This document shows, one piece after another, positions 13,264 to 25,100 of a stretch of DNA of 64,000 nucleotides (the stretch's first letter is position 1; every line of letters starts with the position of its first letter). The DNA is taken from the NCBI GenBank assembly GCA_027382625.1, contig JAJKFJ010021142.1, positions 1 to 64,000 on the forward strand, read 5' to 3'. The position numbers and the translations under genes were made by a program. The notes under the pieces are model-generated. The model was not told the DNA's origin and did not search any database. It was given only the letters and a program-made list of their open reading frames with translations. Source of the stretch: Tetmemena sp. SeJ-2015. Taxonomy: Eukaryota; Ciliophora; Spirotrichea; Sporadotrichida; Oxytrichidae.

Positions 13264-14321
13264 TCATTTCTTAGCGTCCTTATTTTCTTCAAATACCTTT
13301 GCCTCATCTAGGATCCTGGCGAGCTCCTCACCTTCTACCTTTCTCTGCACAAGCTGTCCGAGTTCGTCCTTCTGGATTATTTGGATCTCAAATTTATTGG
13401 CGTCAGGAGCTGTGGTGTCCATGGATTTGGCGAGCACCTTGGCAGCCAGCACTAGTGCCTCCTTGAGAGTGCAGTCTTGCTTGTAGTCTCCCTTGAGAGT
13501 GCTGATGGCGTTTACGCTTCCCTTGCCAGTGGCGTGTGCCTTCCATGAGCCATAGTTGCCAGAAGGGTCGGAGCAATAGAGCTGGAAGCCCAATACGTCG
13601 TCGTACCCTGCGTACATGAAAGAAACACCGAAGGGACGAGAAGACCCGAACTTAAATCATCATATCATAGACAAAATAGTTGAACTGAGTGTAGGAGTGC
13701 TTGTAGTTGCAGAGGAACTTAACCAACTCCTCGACGTACATAGGCTCGTGGTGGGAGTAGAGGTGGCGTTGGCACTGAAGACGTCCATAGTCAATCAAGA
13801 AGTTGGCATCTGCTACAACTCCTGAAACTGAGGCCAGAATGTGATCATCAATCTTGTAGAGCTTGCCTGACTCTTTCATGGGGATGAAAAGCTTGGAGGC
13901 TTCTTTCTTTTCAGCTGCCAGCACAACTCCTATAAGCAGATGTTAAAAATTTGTTCAAGCAAATAAGATTAGCCTAACTATTGTGCAACATTTCTCAACG
14001 CTGTTGAAGCCAGATAGAAGAGAGTATGTTCTTATGTACTCAACTCATAAGGGACCTTGAGAGAAAGTGCGGATAAAAATTGGTTAATGAAGCTCTTGCA
14101 CTCTTGGCTTTAACTTACCATCCTTAGCGAGGACTCCAATGACTGAAGCATCCTGGTTGATGTGCTCAATTGCGTATTCAACTTGCAGCAGTCTGCCATC
14201 GGGGTTGAATGTGGTTGTTCTTCTGTCGTATCTGCTTCCCTATAAAGAGATTAAGAAATGCTGTCTTAAACTAATGGAGATTGCTATTTTTGCGAGAACA
14301 ATAGCTTTTAAAACCTACCAT
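13264..14321 (-). CDS. PSMA4: 20S proteasome subunit alpha type-4 (alpha-3 ring position)
   Basis: Structural alpha-ring subunit of the 20S core. Exon 1 is only the ATG (14319-14321). Exon 2 gives GSRYDRRTTTFNPDGRLLQV, the alpha-subunit N-terminal signature YDxxxTxFxPxGRLxQVEYA. Exon 3 gives the core: VVLAAEKKEASKLF, DDHILASVSGVVADANFLID, then FQLYCSDPSGNYGSWKA, where the SDPSGNYGxWKA block is diagnostic of PSMA4. The acidic/Lys tail ending KVFEENKDAKK is also family-typical. Length (about 250 aa) is normal. Two introns and one IES interrupt it. Stop TGA 13264-13266. Confidence 0.96.
13648..13686. other. IES, pointer GAACT
   Basis: Removes 34 bp in PSMA4; joins HSYTQF to GSSRPFGVSFMYAG, exactly the family sequence. 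Confidence 0.95.
13930..14118 (-). other. Spliceosomal intron, 189 nt
   Basis: Minus-strand GTAAGT...TTATAG in PSMA4; joins SVIGVLAKDG to VVLAAEKK in frame. Confidence 0.93.
14240..14318 (-). other. Spliceosomal intron, 79 nt
   Basis: Minus-strand GTAGGT...TTATAG directly after the start ATG of PSMA4; gives M-GSRYDRR. Confidence 0.88.
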
Positions 14322-14491
14322 TACTAAATTTGCTGTAGATATTTATAATTTTAATTCAAGACGGAGAAGTTTGATTTTAAATTTATCGAATTCTTACTCT
14401 GCTGTGATCGCTTCCATATATATAAGAAGTGGTTCATAATCAGATAAGAAGATTTGCGGGTAATAATTTAAGTTTGGTAATAGTAATATGT

Positions 14492-17400
14492 TCAAAAGAG
14501 TCCCTTCTTGTATTTAGAGTTGAGAGCAGCTGCTTTGGACCTGAAGTTGGTGCTCTCCTCTGCCAACAGTTAAGCATTCTTTTCTATATTGTCTATCAAT
14601 AGCGTATTCTCCTTGGCTTTGCTTAAATTAGATAACATACTCAACTGAAACACAGGCTTCTATTTAAATTAGAGCCCATCTGTCCGTAAACTTCTTCAAG
14701 TTAAGAATTGGGAGTCCTTGACCTTCTAGAAGCACTCCCTCCTTTACTCTCCTCGTTGCCACCTGAAGCTATCGCTCGAGAATTGCCATTGACGATGCTG
14801 TTCTTTTGACTGTCGTTGTTTGATTACGAGTTATTTTCAAAGTCGTCTGTGTTCTTCCGCTTCGAGCCCTTCCTATTAAACTCAACTATGCTCAAATTAT
14901 TTCATGAAAATGATTGAGAGATGAGTTTACCATAGTCAAGGTTGGCTCCTTTTTCATTCTTCTCGACTGATTGCCTGACTGTGATGTACTTCTTAAAGAG
15001 CTTGCTCATGCCCTGCGGTTTCTTAAAGACCACATCAGGCTGAATCATGTTCTGCCTTATCTCTTCAAACATCCCTGACTGCTCTTGAAAGATACTCTCA
15101 CAATAAAGTACATACCAATAATTCACTTCTTTATTAAATTCCTTCTCCTTTGTTTAGCGCTTGAGTTCTTGATCCAGTTCATAGACAAGCAAGTGGTCTT
15201 GCCCATAGCCGTAAAGTGTGTTGTTGAAAAATTTGTAGTCATCAAAGTGGCAGCTTAGAGGCAGCTAGAAGGAAGCAAAAGGCTGCAGGTTGAAGGCATC
15301 AAGCATTTGCATGATGTTATTTTGAATCATCAGCACTATAGAGAACTTGTCTTTCACCTGCATGAACCCAAATTAAAACTTATAAAACTTCCCTTTAGTG
15401 CTTATTATATGAAATTTGATTAGCTTTGGAAGCTTAGTGGTAAGCTTTTTGTAATACTGTGCTTTGACAGTGGTGGTATCCTTCCTAGATATGCAGTAGA
15501 GGTTCTAACTGGTAAGCGCATAATACACTTAAGTTTTGCACTCCTCTACATCTGAGGGCAGATCTTCAATTTGTAGTACCTTTGACCCATGGCTTCCAGG
15601 CTTACCTTCGAGCTTGAAAGTTTTAGTCTTCTTCTTCTCGTGATCAAAAGCAGATAAGTACCCATTCTAATAGCCAATGAAAAGATGATCTCCAGGGCTA
15701 GAGCCTCCACTGCCGCTTGTAGACAAGTCACTCTCCCCACATCTGCAGTGCTTTCAGACTCTCTCTCGAATTAAGGAGAGATGGATATCAAGTCCTCACC
15801 AGATAAGATTTGATGAGCATGCTTTAGAACAACTTCACCTGTTTCTAATCCCACTGCGAAGTAATCTTCTGACTTGCAAGTGTAAACGAGAGTCTTAGAT
15901 ACTGGCTGATCCAAGTCTTTCAATATTCTTAGTTTAAGCGGTTGAAGAAGTAGAAAGAATAAAGTTCTAACCTAATCTGGTTGTCAAGATAAACCATATA
16001 TATAATTGTGAATAATGCGTGAATGATTTATTCGCAGTTTCAGTTTAATAATCTTGGCTTTGTAGTAGAAATAGACACTTCTGACATAGTCTCCTTCATT
16101 AGCTGCTTCTATCTTGAGAGAGATCTAGCAAATTAGTTCGCACTACTCACTCATGAGTCCAAATATTCTGAGGGTATTTGATTTGTCCACTGATATAAAC
16201 ACAGCCAAGGGCGCTTATAAAAAATTTTCCAGTCCTTCGCTGAAGTTTAGACTACACTAGATTTCTAAATCTGAGTCGAACTCCTTGGGGATTTTCTTTT
16301 TTACTTTTTCATTATTGAAGCTCTATGCTAGATGGTCGTGCTAAAATACTTGCTACAGCTGCTTCTTGATTAAAATTTTGTAAAAACTAGTAGTTTATGT
16401 TCTAAATTGATGTAGACTCCCCTGAAATCTGCAAAGCATAGAACTTGCTAGGCCTCTTTTTGAGAAGTAAGAGGTATGAGCTAAGAGCAGAGAATCTCCT
16501 CTTGATGAGAGTAGATCTTCTCCCACAACTAAACTTAAGAGTTTGGAGCATTCTCTATTTCTTTGAACAGCGAGTCCACATAGAAATTTAAAGCCAATTA
16601 TTTAACTTAAAATATCTATAAACATTGAAGAAGTGCATCTTGAAGCGCTTAGAAATAATCAAAAGCAAGCTTGCACCATATATGTTCAGACTTCTGTTTT
16701 TATCTTTGACATGGTCAATTATTGTAGACCCTTAAACTTCCTGCTTTTACTCCTCTCCTTATTTTTAAAACTTGAAGGTGATTTTTTGTAGAGTCTGATA
16801 CTTAGCCGGCAGCATGAAAATTGCAGCCGCAGATATTGATATCTTTAAACTATATGTGAGATAAAAATAGACTTAAAAATAACTCTATCTCATCGTTCTT
16901 GACTGTTTCGGGCCATATCTAGCTGACTCTAAACTACTGCTGATAATCTTTACCTGAAATGAGCATGATGTCTGTCTTCATGACTTGATCTCTGCCCCTC
17001 ATCTTTCCTCCTCCCATTTCAGCTTTAGCCTCTTCCTCATAGGAGAATTAGACGCTCAATACCTGGTAGAGAGATCCAGCTTGCCCTCTGTCTATAATGT
17101 TAATCTGCATGTCGTAGAGTGAACTGACTTGCATCTTGATGAGCTTGTGAGGCTTCTGCGATTTATTCTCGCTCTTGTAAAGGCAAATATTTCCAGAGGA
17201 AAAGCCAACTACAAACATTAAGCACTCTGGAGTGATCCAGTCTAAGGCAAGTGCCCGCTCAAGGTCTCTATCATACTGAGAGAACAGGATTCTCTGAATA
17301 TCTCTATCTTTGTTGAGAGAATAGACAATCACTGCAGTCGATTCAAAGCCTATCAGCAGACGATGCATATGGGTGGGATCTACTTTAATCCCAATCACAG

Positions 17401-18142
17401 CATCACCTGACTTTTCAGGAAATAGAACATTAAACCAGATCAAAATATGCATGCTCATTATAAGACACTTCATATTTTTTAATCACCATGGGAGATATCC
17501 TGTTTTGTGAAATCGAGTATACAAATATGTTGCCGTTAGACATACCGATAAACAGGTGATCTTATTTAAAAAGGTAAATATAGATTTATGATCATGATTT
17601 TCAGGTTCATTCGATAAAAACTAAGGAGTATGAAGACAGGTGACAACCGGAGTATCTCTTTCGCCTTCAATTGATGCTGGGATTTGGCAAGCTCTTGGAG
17701 CTATCGAGAGGTCTGAGAGGTCCCAAGCTTTCAGCAAGTTTCTATCGTCCACTGAAATTAAGTAACCCTAGTTAGGTATAAACTCCAGCCTTCTGATGCC
17801 TCCCCCAGCTGGGTACGCCTCATAGATTTCGTACTCATATCCCTTTAGAGTTTCAAAATATTTTTAATTTTTTAAGAGAGACTATCTTGATGACATTATT
17901 CATAGTTCCAAAAGCTAGTAGTCCTTGGTATCTGTCGAACGCCAAATTAGTAGAAATGTTTTAAGGAAAGCCAAATACCTTAGAATACAAAAATATACGG
18001 AAAGCTGAATCCGATACAATTTAGAAGTAAGAGGGCTGAAATTAAGAGGCTTGGTATTTGAGTTGAAGGCTATCAAGTTTGAGTTAGGATCCTCTTCCCT
18101 TTCACTCGTGCCAAAGACTGCTTTTGATATTCTGCGGAGCAT
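14492..18142 (-). CDS. Tomosyn/Lgl/Sro7-like WD-repeat protein with C-terminal SNARE motif
   Basis: Regulator of SNARE-mediated vesicle fusion. Starts MLRRISKAVFGTSEREED (ATG at 18142). The N-terminal WD40 array begins YLAFDRYQGLLAFGTMNNVI, the typical first blade of Lgl/tomosyn proteins, and later blades include LFIGMSNGNIFVYS, LLIGFESTAVIVYS and LFIGYQNGYLSAFD. After a low-complexity linker the C-terminus is an R-SNARE-like helix (TLLIDNIEKNAQLLAEESTN) ending KKGLF and TGA at 14492-14494, with no membrane anchor, as in tomosyn. At least five IESs interrupt it; the middle (15.7-16.9 kb) contains more I did not resolve. About 1100 residues expected. Confidence 0.85.
14623..14673. other. IES, pointer TTAAATTAGA
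   Basis: Removes 41 bp just before the SNARE motif; joins YGQMGSNL to SKAKENTLLID. The pointer is 10 bp. Confidence 0.94.
14888..14923. other. IES, pointer ATG
   Basis: Removes 33 bp with an in-frame TGA; joins LDYGKLI to VEFNRKGSKRK. Short pointer. Confidence 0.65.
17412..17479. other. Probable IES, pointer TTTT
   Basis: Removes 64 bp; joins NRISPMVIKK to SGDAVIGIKVDP. The pointer is a homopolymer, so the exact edge is ambiguous. Confidence 0.6.
17557..17593. other. IES, pointer TGATC
   Basis: Removes 32 bp; joins SNEPENHD to HLFIGMSNGNIFVYS, restoring a WD blade. Confidence 0.88.
17941..17976. other. IES, pointer GCCAAAT
   Basis: Removes 29 bp; restores CILRYLAFDRYQGLLAFG at the first WD blade. 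Confidence 0.9.
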
Positions 18143-18287
18143 TTATTCCCCAAAGTATTAAATTTTCATTTCTACTCATAATTCATTAATTTAAAGTATA
18201 AGTCCTGATGTTTAATCAATGAGGGAGGTATTATTTATTATCAAATATAAACTCTAGTCTTGCAAGTCAAGATATAATTAAATATAA

Positions 18288-18746
18288 ATGAGCAGCACAA
18301 ATACTTAGAGTGCAAGCAACCTTAATGCACTTTAGGACCTTTTTAAGAAAAGCAAGTTCTCTAAGATAGAAACTGAAGCATACCTCACTAATCTGGAATA
18401 GCGACTTCAAGTTGACAACCATGATCTCGCTCTAGAGGAGAAGATGAACATTATATCAAAATAAAGAAATAACATTGCATAATTATAAGCTATAGTGATT
18501 GTGACTACTTGCTTTGATAAGACTGTGAACTCAGTTATCATGCAAATGCCTGACTTGGAGGAGCTCTACGCTTTCAAGAAGTGCATTCGTAAATATGGAA
18601 GAGTAAAGATGCGAGCCCTCACTTACTACAAAGACGTCCTTCACAAAGACGAGCCAGATAACTTAGCCAGAGGCTTAAAGCTGCTCTCTCCTTTCCTTAT
18701 AAATGCAAGAAATGAAGGATACGATGTGAAACCTCCTCAGTAATGA
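18288..18746 (+). CDS. Small unrecognised protein
   Basis: MSSTNTQSASNLNALQDLFK to DVKPPQQ and TGA 18744-18746, about 152 residues with Q codons TAA/TAG throughout and one continuous frame. It is helical and mixed-charge, with DLEELYAFKKCIRKYGRVKM in the middle and no known motif. Its 3' end overlaps an open frame on the other strand (see the entry at 18738). Confidence 0.65.
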
Positions 18747-19125
18747 AGTGATACTACATATTGATAAGGAATCGGTATCTTAATAGAGCTAGCAGCTCTT
18801 TGAAATTGTAACTTTAGATCTGTAAATATTTAAGAGACATAATGCAAACAAAACAGTGTTTCCTATTCGTTTAAATAAACTTCAATCCTGAGTTCTCTCA
18901 TAGTTTCAAGTTAAGCCTTTGAATTATATTCAATTTCTTCCTTGTAGAAATGGAATTGGTTACGAAGGCAATACTGAAAAGAGACTGTGCTTCAAATTTT
19001 ATCTGCTCACTTGCAAGATGAGAAGAGGCGCAACTCTGACATAATACTCTGTATTTTATTTATTGCATCGATTATTTTCAGCCACACCCTTTCAACTATA
19101 CAAATCAACACTGAGAGAATAATTT
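18738..19125 (-). other. Unassigned open frame, possibly a stray MDS
   Basis: Minus strand reads QYCLRNQFHFYKEEIEYNSK and onward for about 78 codons to a TGA inside the 3' end of the + gene. It lies just past the point where the TRRAP block ends, and shows no TRRAP similarity. It may be an MDS of another gene or chance. Confidence 0.3.
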
Positions 19126-19129
19126 GTAA

Positions 19130-19142
19130 ATGCGATGGAAGA
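19130..19142. other. Scrambled-junction pointer (copy 1), ATGCGATGGAAGA
   Basis: 13 bp identical to 35853-35865. On the minus strand it ends block 2 of the TRRAP gene; joining here to block 1 reads SFFHRIFYTVDELYIFKKQF in one frame. Confidence 0.9.
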
Positions 19143-22100
19143 AAGATGTTAGTAGGTATGGCTGGCAGTAGATATTCTTCATTTCGTAGTAAGTATCTCT
19201 GATGATCTAGTTCTTCTTTTCTATGGATAGATTGCAAATATGCTTATTCAGGTTTGGATCTTAGATATCATTAAGCGCCTCTTCAGCTCATTAAAACGAA
19301 AGGATCCTCATAAATACAATAGTTTAGCTTTCTTGAATTAGAGGTTGAAGGCGTGATCCGAATCGAAGCCTCTCTCTTGTAGAAGATGATCATGGATCTC
19401 CTGTAAATTTCCCACAGCTAAGTCCTCTTAAGAAAGCTTGCAGCGGGAGATGAGGAACTTGATGGGGACGAAGTATTTAATACCTCTGCGAGCTGTCTCC
19501 TTGTGCTTGTTGAAGAGTATGTTTGAGAAAGCCTTGAGTTGAAGTACCTTCTCTTCCTAGAGATGCTTTGCATATTCCTCTTTACCCTAGATGAAGCTGA
19601 CAGTGAAACCGTACACTCTCTGGTTCGAACCCTTGATAACTAACTTCTTAGTAAGGGCCCCGCTTCTGAAGATAGTTGGCTCAAATCTCTGTACGAAGAT
19701 CGTGTTTTGAGGTAGCGGCTCCTAGTCTATGATCATGTACTAGCCATGAGCTCCACTCCCTTTTCATTAAAATTAGCTAGGTAAGGACTCATCTACTCAA
19801 GCTTTGTCTTATATAAACGTGCACTATAATATTTAGAACCTTAGTCTTGAACTCTGTAAGTACTAGTCTTCTATGGAGGAAGTCCTTAAGATTCTTGAGT
19901 TTGTGGATAGTTAGTTCTATGCTTCTCTCTTCAGGAGGCTCAGAGAAGAAGTCCCTTACAAATGCTTGGCGAAGATCGCTTATCCAAGGTGCACTCTGAG
20001 AATTCTCCTCCCTCAAGTACTTGCTTATTATGTGCTGTAGTACGTTTTCCAAGTCGTTGCGCAAGTTGCTCTCAGAATTGAACAAGAACTGCCCAATTTG
20101 AACTAAACTCATTGAAAACGTGATTTGAATTTAATAACTGATCTTTAAGTCTACCTTAAGAAGCAATCCATAAAGATCCTCTTCAATAGAGGGCTTCATA
20201 ACTTTGTTCAGTTCACTAAAGATTCTCTCCTAGCAATTTAGGATTGGCATACTGCAATCACAAATATAATTATAGAAAATAAACTATAAATTAGAAAGCA
20301 AAACTAAATATGATGCATTAATTTTTCAACTTGAGTGAATTGTTTTGGATATTTTTGAAAAAGCTCTTGAAGTACTAGTCAAGGATCTTTGCTCTTTGTT
20401 GATTTTAGTCTGGAGAGCGCTCCATCAACTATCTCAGCTTCATGGGATAGACGAGTGCTTAGGGGTACTGCTTCGATATCTTCTCTAATGCTTTAGCAGC
20501 AAGGCAGTACTCAATAGGGTTTTGATAAGTGTAGCAAATCTGCAGGAGTTGAGGTATCCAGAAAAGCCAAATCCAAATGGGCATCTAGTCTAAGTTTGCT
20601 TTTATGTATTAGACCACTGGTTGGAATATGGCGCCGTTTATATCTTTACGCTTGAGAAGTTTTATCATCTAAGGAATCACTTGTTTGCTCCTGGGTAGGT
20701 CTAAAGCCATACCACAGAGGTAACCCTTCAAGCAGTTAGTGAGAGCTACCTCTGAGTGCTTATTTTAGAACACTACCTCGTTTAGCCTGGCATAGGCAAG
20801 CCACGTCTTGGACTCCTTCTTGTTAAGATTGATTGAGGCCGTTAGATGTCTTTGAGCGTTGATTGGATTGCCAGTTCGCAAATAGTACTCTCCAAGAAGT
20901 CTGTGCATTTCAGCATTTTACCAGGGCTCTTGCTCAAATAAATGTTAACTAGGAAACACTAGTTTTATGGGAATATGCTAGTTGAACTACTTTTAAAGCA
21001 AATCTTCAAAGTAATTGATTGTCATTTCCATAGAGCGAGGATTGTTATTGAATTAGAGGTTTAGCTTTAGCTCTTCGTAATTAACGCGGAAGTTTTCATA
21101 CTTAACTCCATCCATGCTATCTTTACTGAATTAAAGTTGCTTTCTTAGAATTTGCAGATTTTAGAGTGCAAGTGAGGGAAGACCGTGCTTAAATTTAATT
21201 GGCTTTGAGTAATGATTTCAATCATCATCAATTTAATTAAGCTTTCTGCTAATCTGAGCTAATTTGTAATAGTTCCATGGTATGTCGAGATACTCGTTCA
21301 CAAATATGTTTCTCTCTCTATCTTACTGAGGTCTCTACGTATTGTCCTCGGGATTTGGTACAACGATAGAGCTAATTTATAAATCCCAATATCAATAGGC
21401 TTTTATTAAAAAGACACGTAAAATTTGATGTTGGATGAAACTTCTGTTCTCGAGCACGTCCTTCCAAAGCAGTATACTCTCACACTTATTGGGAACTCTC
21501 TCCCTCCATATGTTCAATGCATTTCTGATGTCACTAAGTTTTCCTTTTTAAATGAATGTGGGCACCTCCTTTACTAGGTTCCTACCGCCTTCTGAAGTTT
21601 CCATGGCTAATTGGAATAGCCCAAGTGTCTCGAGCTAAACTTGATCGAGGTAGTTTGGAAGGTGCTGATCCCACTCCCTTATTGAGTTGTTGATAACTTG
21701 CTTGAAAATCTCGTCAAATTGTCCCAGTTACTGCTGCTGAATTATCCAGTAAATGTAGTAGATCTGGTAGCGGATGGATTCACTCTTCTTGAGAACTCCT
21801 TCGAAGTTCGAGAGACTGCGCCAGTCTTTGATATTCCAGAAAGACTCTATCAGCATCTCCTAGTTCTGAATAGCATGACCCACATCTATAACAACTTTTA
21901 AGCTATAAAGAGTTAGAAAGAGTTTTCATCTCTGTATTGATCCCATTTGCTGAGGTATCTGAGACTCTCAATGAAGAGTGTGTCCCAAACTCTGAGGTCC
22001 ATTTCCTTGAAGCGAGTAACATTCAAGCGAGGTCTCTGCTTATTCAACTCCTAGCTTTATTCAGCGATTTGAGTTACTTCTAAGTCTAACTTCTCTTCTT

Positions 22101-25100
22101 CCTGTTTGATCCTCTATTCGATCTGCTCCCTCGATGGAGGCTAAGTTGCTCCAGTTGCTCTGGCTTATTCAATCATAGCCTTAGCAATTTGCTCTCTGTT
22201 GTTCTATCTGAGACTGTTGTAAGTGTTTAGCTAGATTGAATTTATTTATCTTATAAAATTGGGTTCTTAAAACTAGATCTGTCTCTGATATTTACCGTGA
22301 ATGTTAGACTCTTTATCCATGTGACTATAGAGGCCTTACTCCTCAGCGTGGAAGATAATGAAATGATTGAACTACTAATTAAGTTCCTCCCACATGTGGT
22401 GCTAAGCATAGCTGATTCCAATCTTAGTCTCTTTAGCCTCAGTGCACAGTCTTCTCAAGTCCTGCCAAATAGTCTTCTTCTGAGAGCTTGGTGTAAAGCT
22501 CCGACAATGATAGCTGATAACGCTCATTGTTAGGGAATAAAGTCAAGTGATTCTCTAAGATAGGTATCGTAGAATGCCAGAGATTTAGATTCTTGCCGAG
22601 GTATTATAGAACTTCAGGCTCACTCTAATCTAAGGTGAGAGTGTGGCCAGACATTCAAGGAAAGTTTTTGGGAGCAGATTTCTCTTTATAGCCTCTTGGT
22701 TAATAAGAGGGACAAGACTCAGACAGATACTGATTGATTTATTCTGACATCAATTGCTGCTCTTCTCTCGAGAGTAGAGTCCAATACTAGTAGAATAGCT
22801 TTACAAGGAGCTTATCTGTAATATTCTTGTCTGTGTTATGGATGGGATTAATTCCAATTATCTCAGAGAGAGGATCCATGATGCTCTTCAAAGTGAGTTT
22901 CTTGTACTTTCTCAACTTTTAGGCGAATGGCTGCACCTGTCTATTAACTCTTTAATACTCAGAATTAGGATTCTCTAGCTGATTCTCCTCGAACTGCATA
23001 TCTTTCTCAAATTGAATACTGAGGTTCTAAAGTGCGAAAAGCTTAGAGGAGTTTTTACTCTTGGTTAGCTTCCTGTCAGTTCTAAAGTTAAAGAGAGTGA
23101 AATCTAGCAGCTGGCTCTAGCTTTAGAAATAGAGGATCTTCTCATTCTCGTCCAATGATGTTGAGTTGGTGCGCTTAGCAAAGAAGAACTAGAGCTTCTT
23201 AAAGATAGTGCTTCCACTGCCAGTCAAGCGCTCAAAAAGTTTGAAGACTCTCTCCTTTAAAGGTCTAGACTTTCCTCTAAGGCTTAAGAAGAGCTTCTCA
23301 AATAGCTTTTAACAAGGCTCTTGCAGTAAAACGTTGCCTTATTTCTCAAGGAATCGAATTGCTTGTTCATATAGTCGCTCCACGAGAACATTAGTCTAAG
23401 CGGCTTGCTCTTTTGAGGGAGGCATGTGCAAAAGTCTATCGGGAGGCTGGAGCTCTGAGATTTTGAGGATGATTTTGCTAACAAAGTTAGCTTTTTATTC
23501 CATTAAGAGCTTTGTCTGATCATGTTCATGGTCTTCAATGAAGACATCAACTATCTTGCGAAGCCACTCTAGGATATACTCGTTTAAGTTATACTTGATC
23601 AGAGTGAAGATGATGTACTAGATTATCTCAAATATTTGATAGGCTTGCTCTTGAGGCATGCGCTTCATCTTCTTTGCAATATGCAGCACTCCCATCATTC
23701 AGAATACAGAATAAAAAGGAAATTTTCACTAAGCAATAAACACTTTTTATGGATTATAGTCTCCTTATTGAACATGTCATAATTAGGTTCTTCGATTTTA
23801 AGTTCGACTATGTCATTGGGCACGTTGTTAGGCTAGAACTCTACTGGAGGAGAAACAATAGTGTTGCAGTGAGCGTGCATGTAAGCTATATTATGCTAAA
23901 ACTTCAGTTTAGCCGGACTCACATCCATCTGGTCAAATACAAGCCATTTGCGGAATGAGCCGACGAGTCTAAATAAGGTGCTCACCAAGTCTTTGTAGAA
24001 CTTGAATTCATCTTCGCAGTATTGAACGCTCCTGTCAGGATAAAAAGACATGAAATGAAGTATATAGCTTTAGTCAGGAAGTTCTCTGTAATTCCTGCTC
24101 TCCCTGGCATTATCAATCGTGCATATGAGTCTATAGTGAAGTGAGGGATAACTTGGAATATCTGAGATTGAGCGATCTCTGAGAATGCTAGAATTTGAGG
24201 CTTTTGCTCTTGAACAAATCTCTGTTCTATCTCCTGAGATTTCTGCATGGCTTGGGCAATCAACTCCTCACTAGATTTTGCGAGATCTTGCACTATTTAC
24301 TCCTTAAGTTTCTGATTGAATAGCGTCATCTCTTTCTGCTAGATAATGACTTGCTCTGGGATTTGAACTAGTTAGTGCTACATTTGAGTGGTCATTATGA
24401 TATGCAGAATGATCTTGCAAGTGGTGAGGATGCCCTTTTACAGCTTGGTGATAGTAGGAACTATATAGTCGAGGAAGAAAGTGCGGAAGTCATTAGTCTG
24501 CTTCTGATACTTTATCAAGATGTAAGACACGTTTAAGATTGCTAACTTAGTAAGCTGAATAAAAAAGAAACCTAAAATAGGAAAAGAAGAAAATTCTTAT
24601 TATTGAATGTTCTCTCTATCTGAGCCATCTTACTGAGTGAGCAGTTTTCCGAAGAAAGGAAAGTCGATCCTCACGTTAGTGAATACTCGCACTAGATTCT
24701 TGATCTAGTTGATACAATGGTTAGAGAGATCAAGTAGATCCTTCATGGGCTCATTTGGCTGGTACGATGTCATAAAGCTAGTTCTTATAAGCAAGTACAG
24801 CATAGATAAAAGTTGAGATATTTGATATATAAAGCATGCTTCTGAAATATTGCTGGAAGTTTTGAACTAGGCCCTCGTTGATCGAGCCTTGGCGCTGATA
24901 TATCATGATCCTCTAGCTTATCCAAGTTATAATAGTGGCTGATAATTCTATGATGACTTGCTTGTGGACGATGCTAGGTGTGTATCCAGAACAGAATCGC
25001 TAGATGATGACAAAGAAAAATAACTCGCAATTTATTTTTTATAGATGATTTTAATCATTCTTCCTGTAAACAACTCATGAGAGAAGTAGAACTATTCGCT

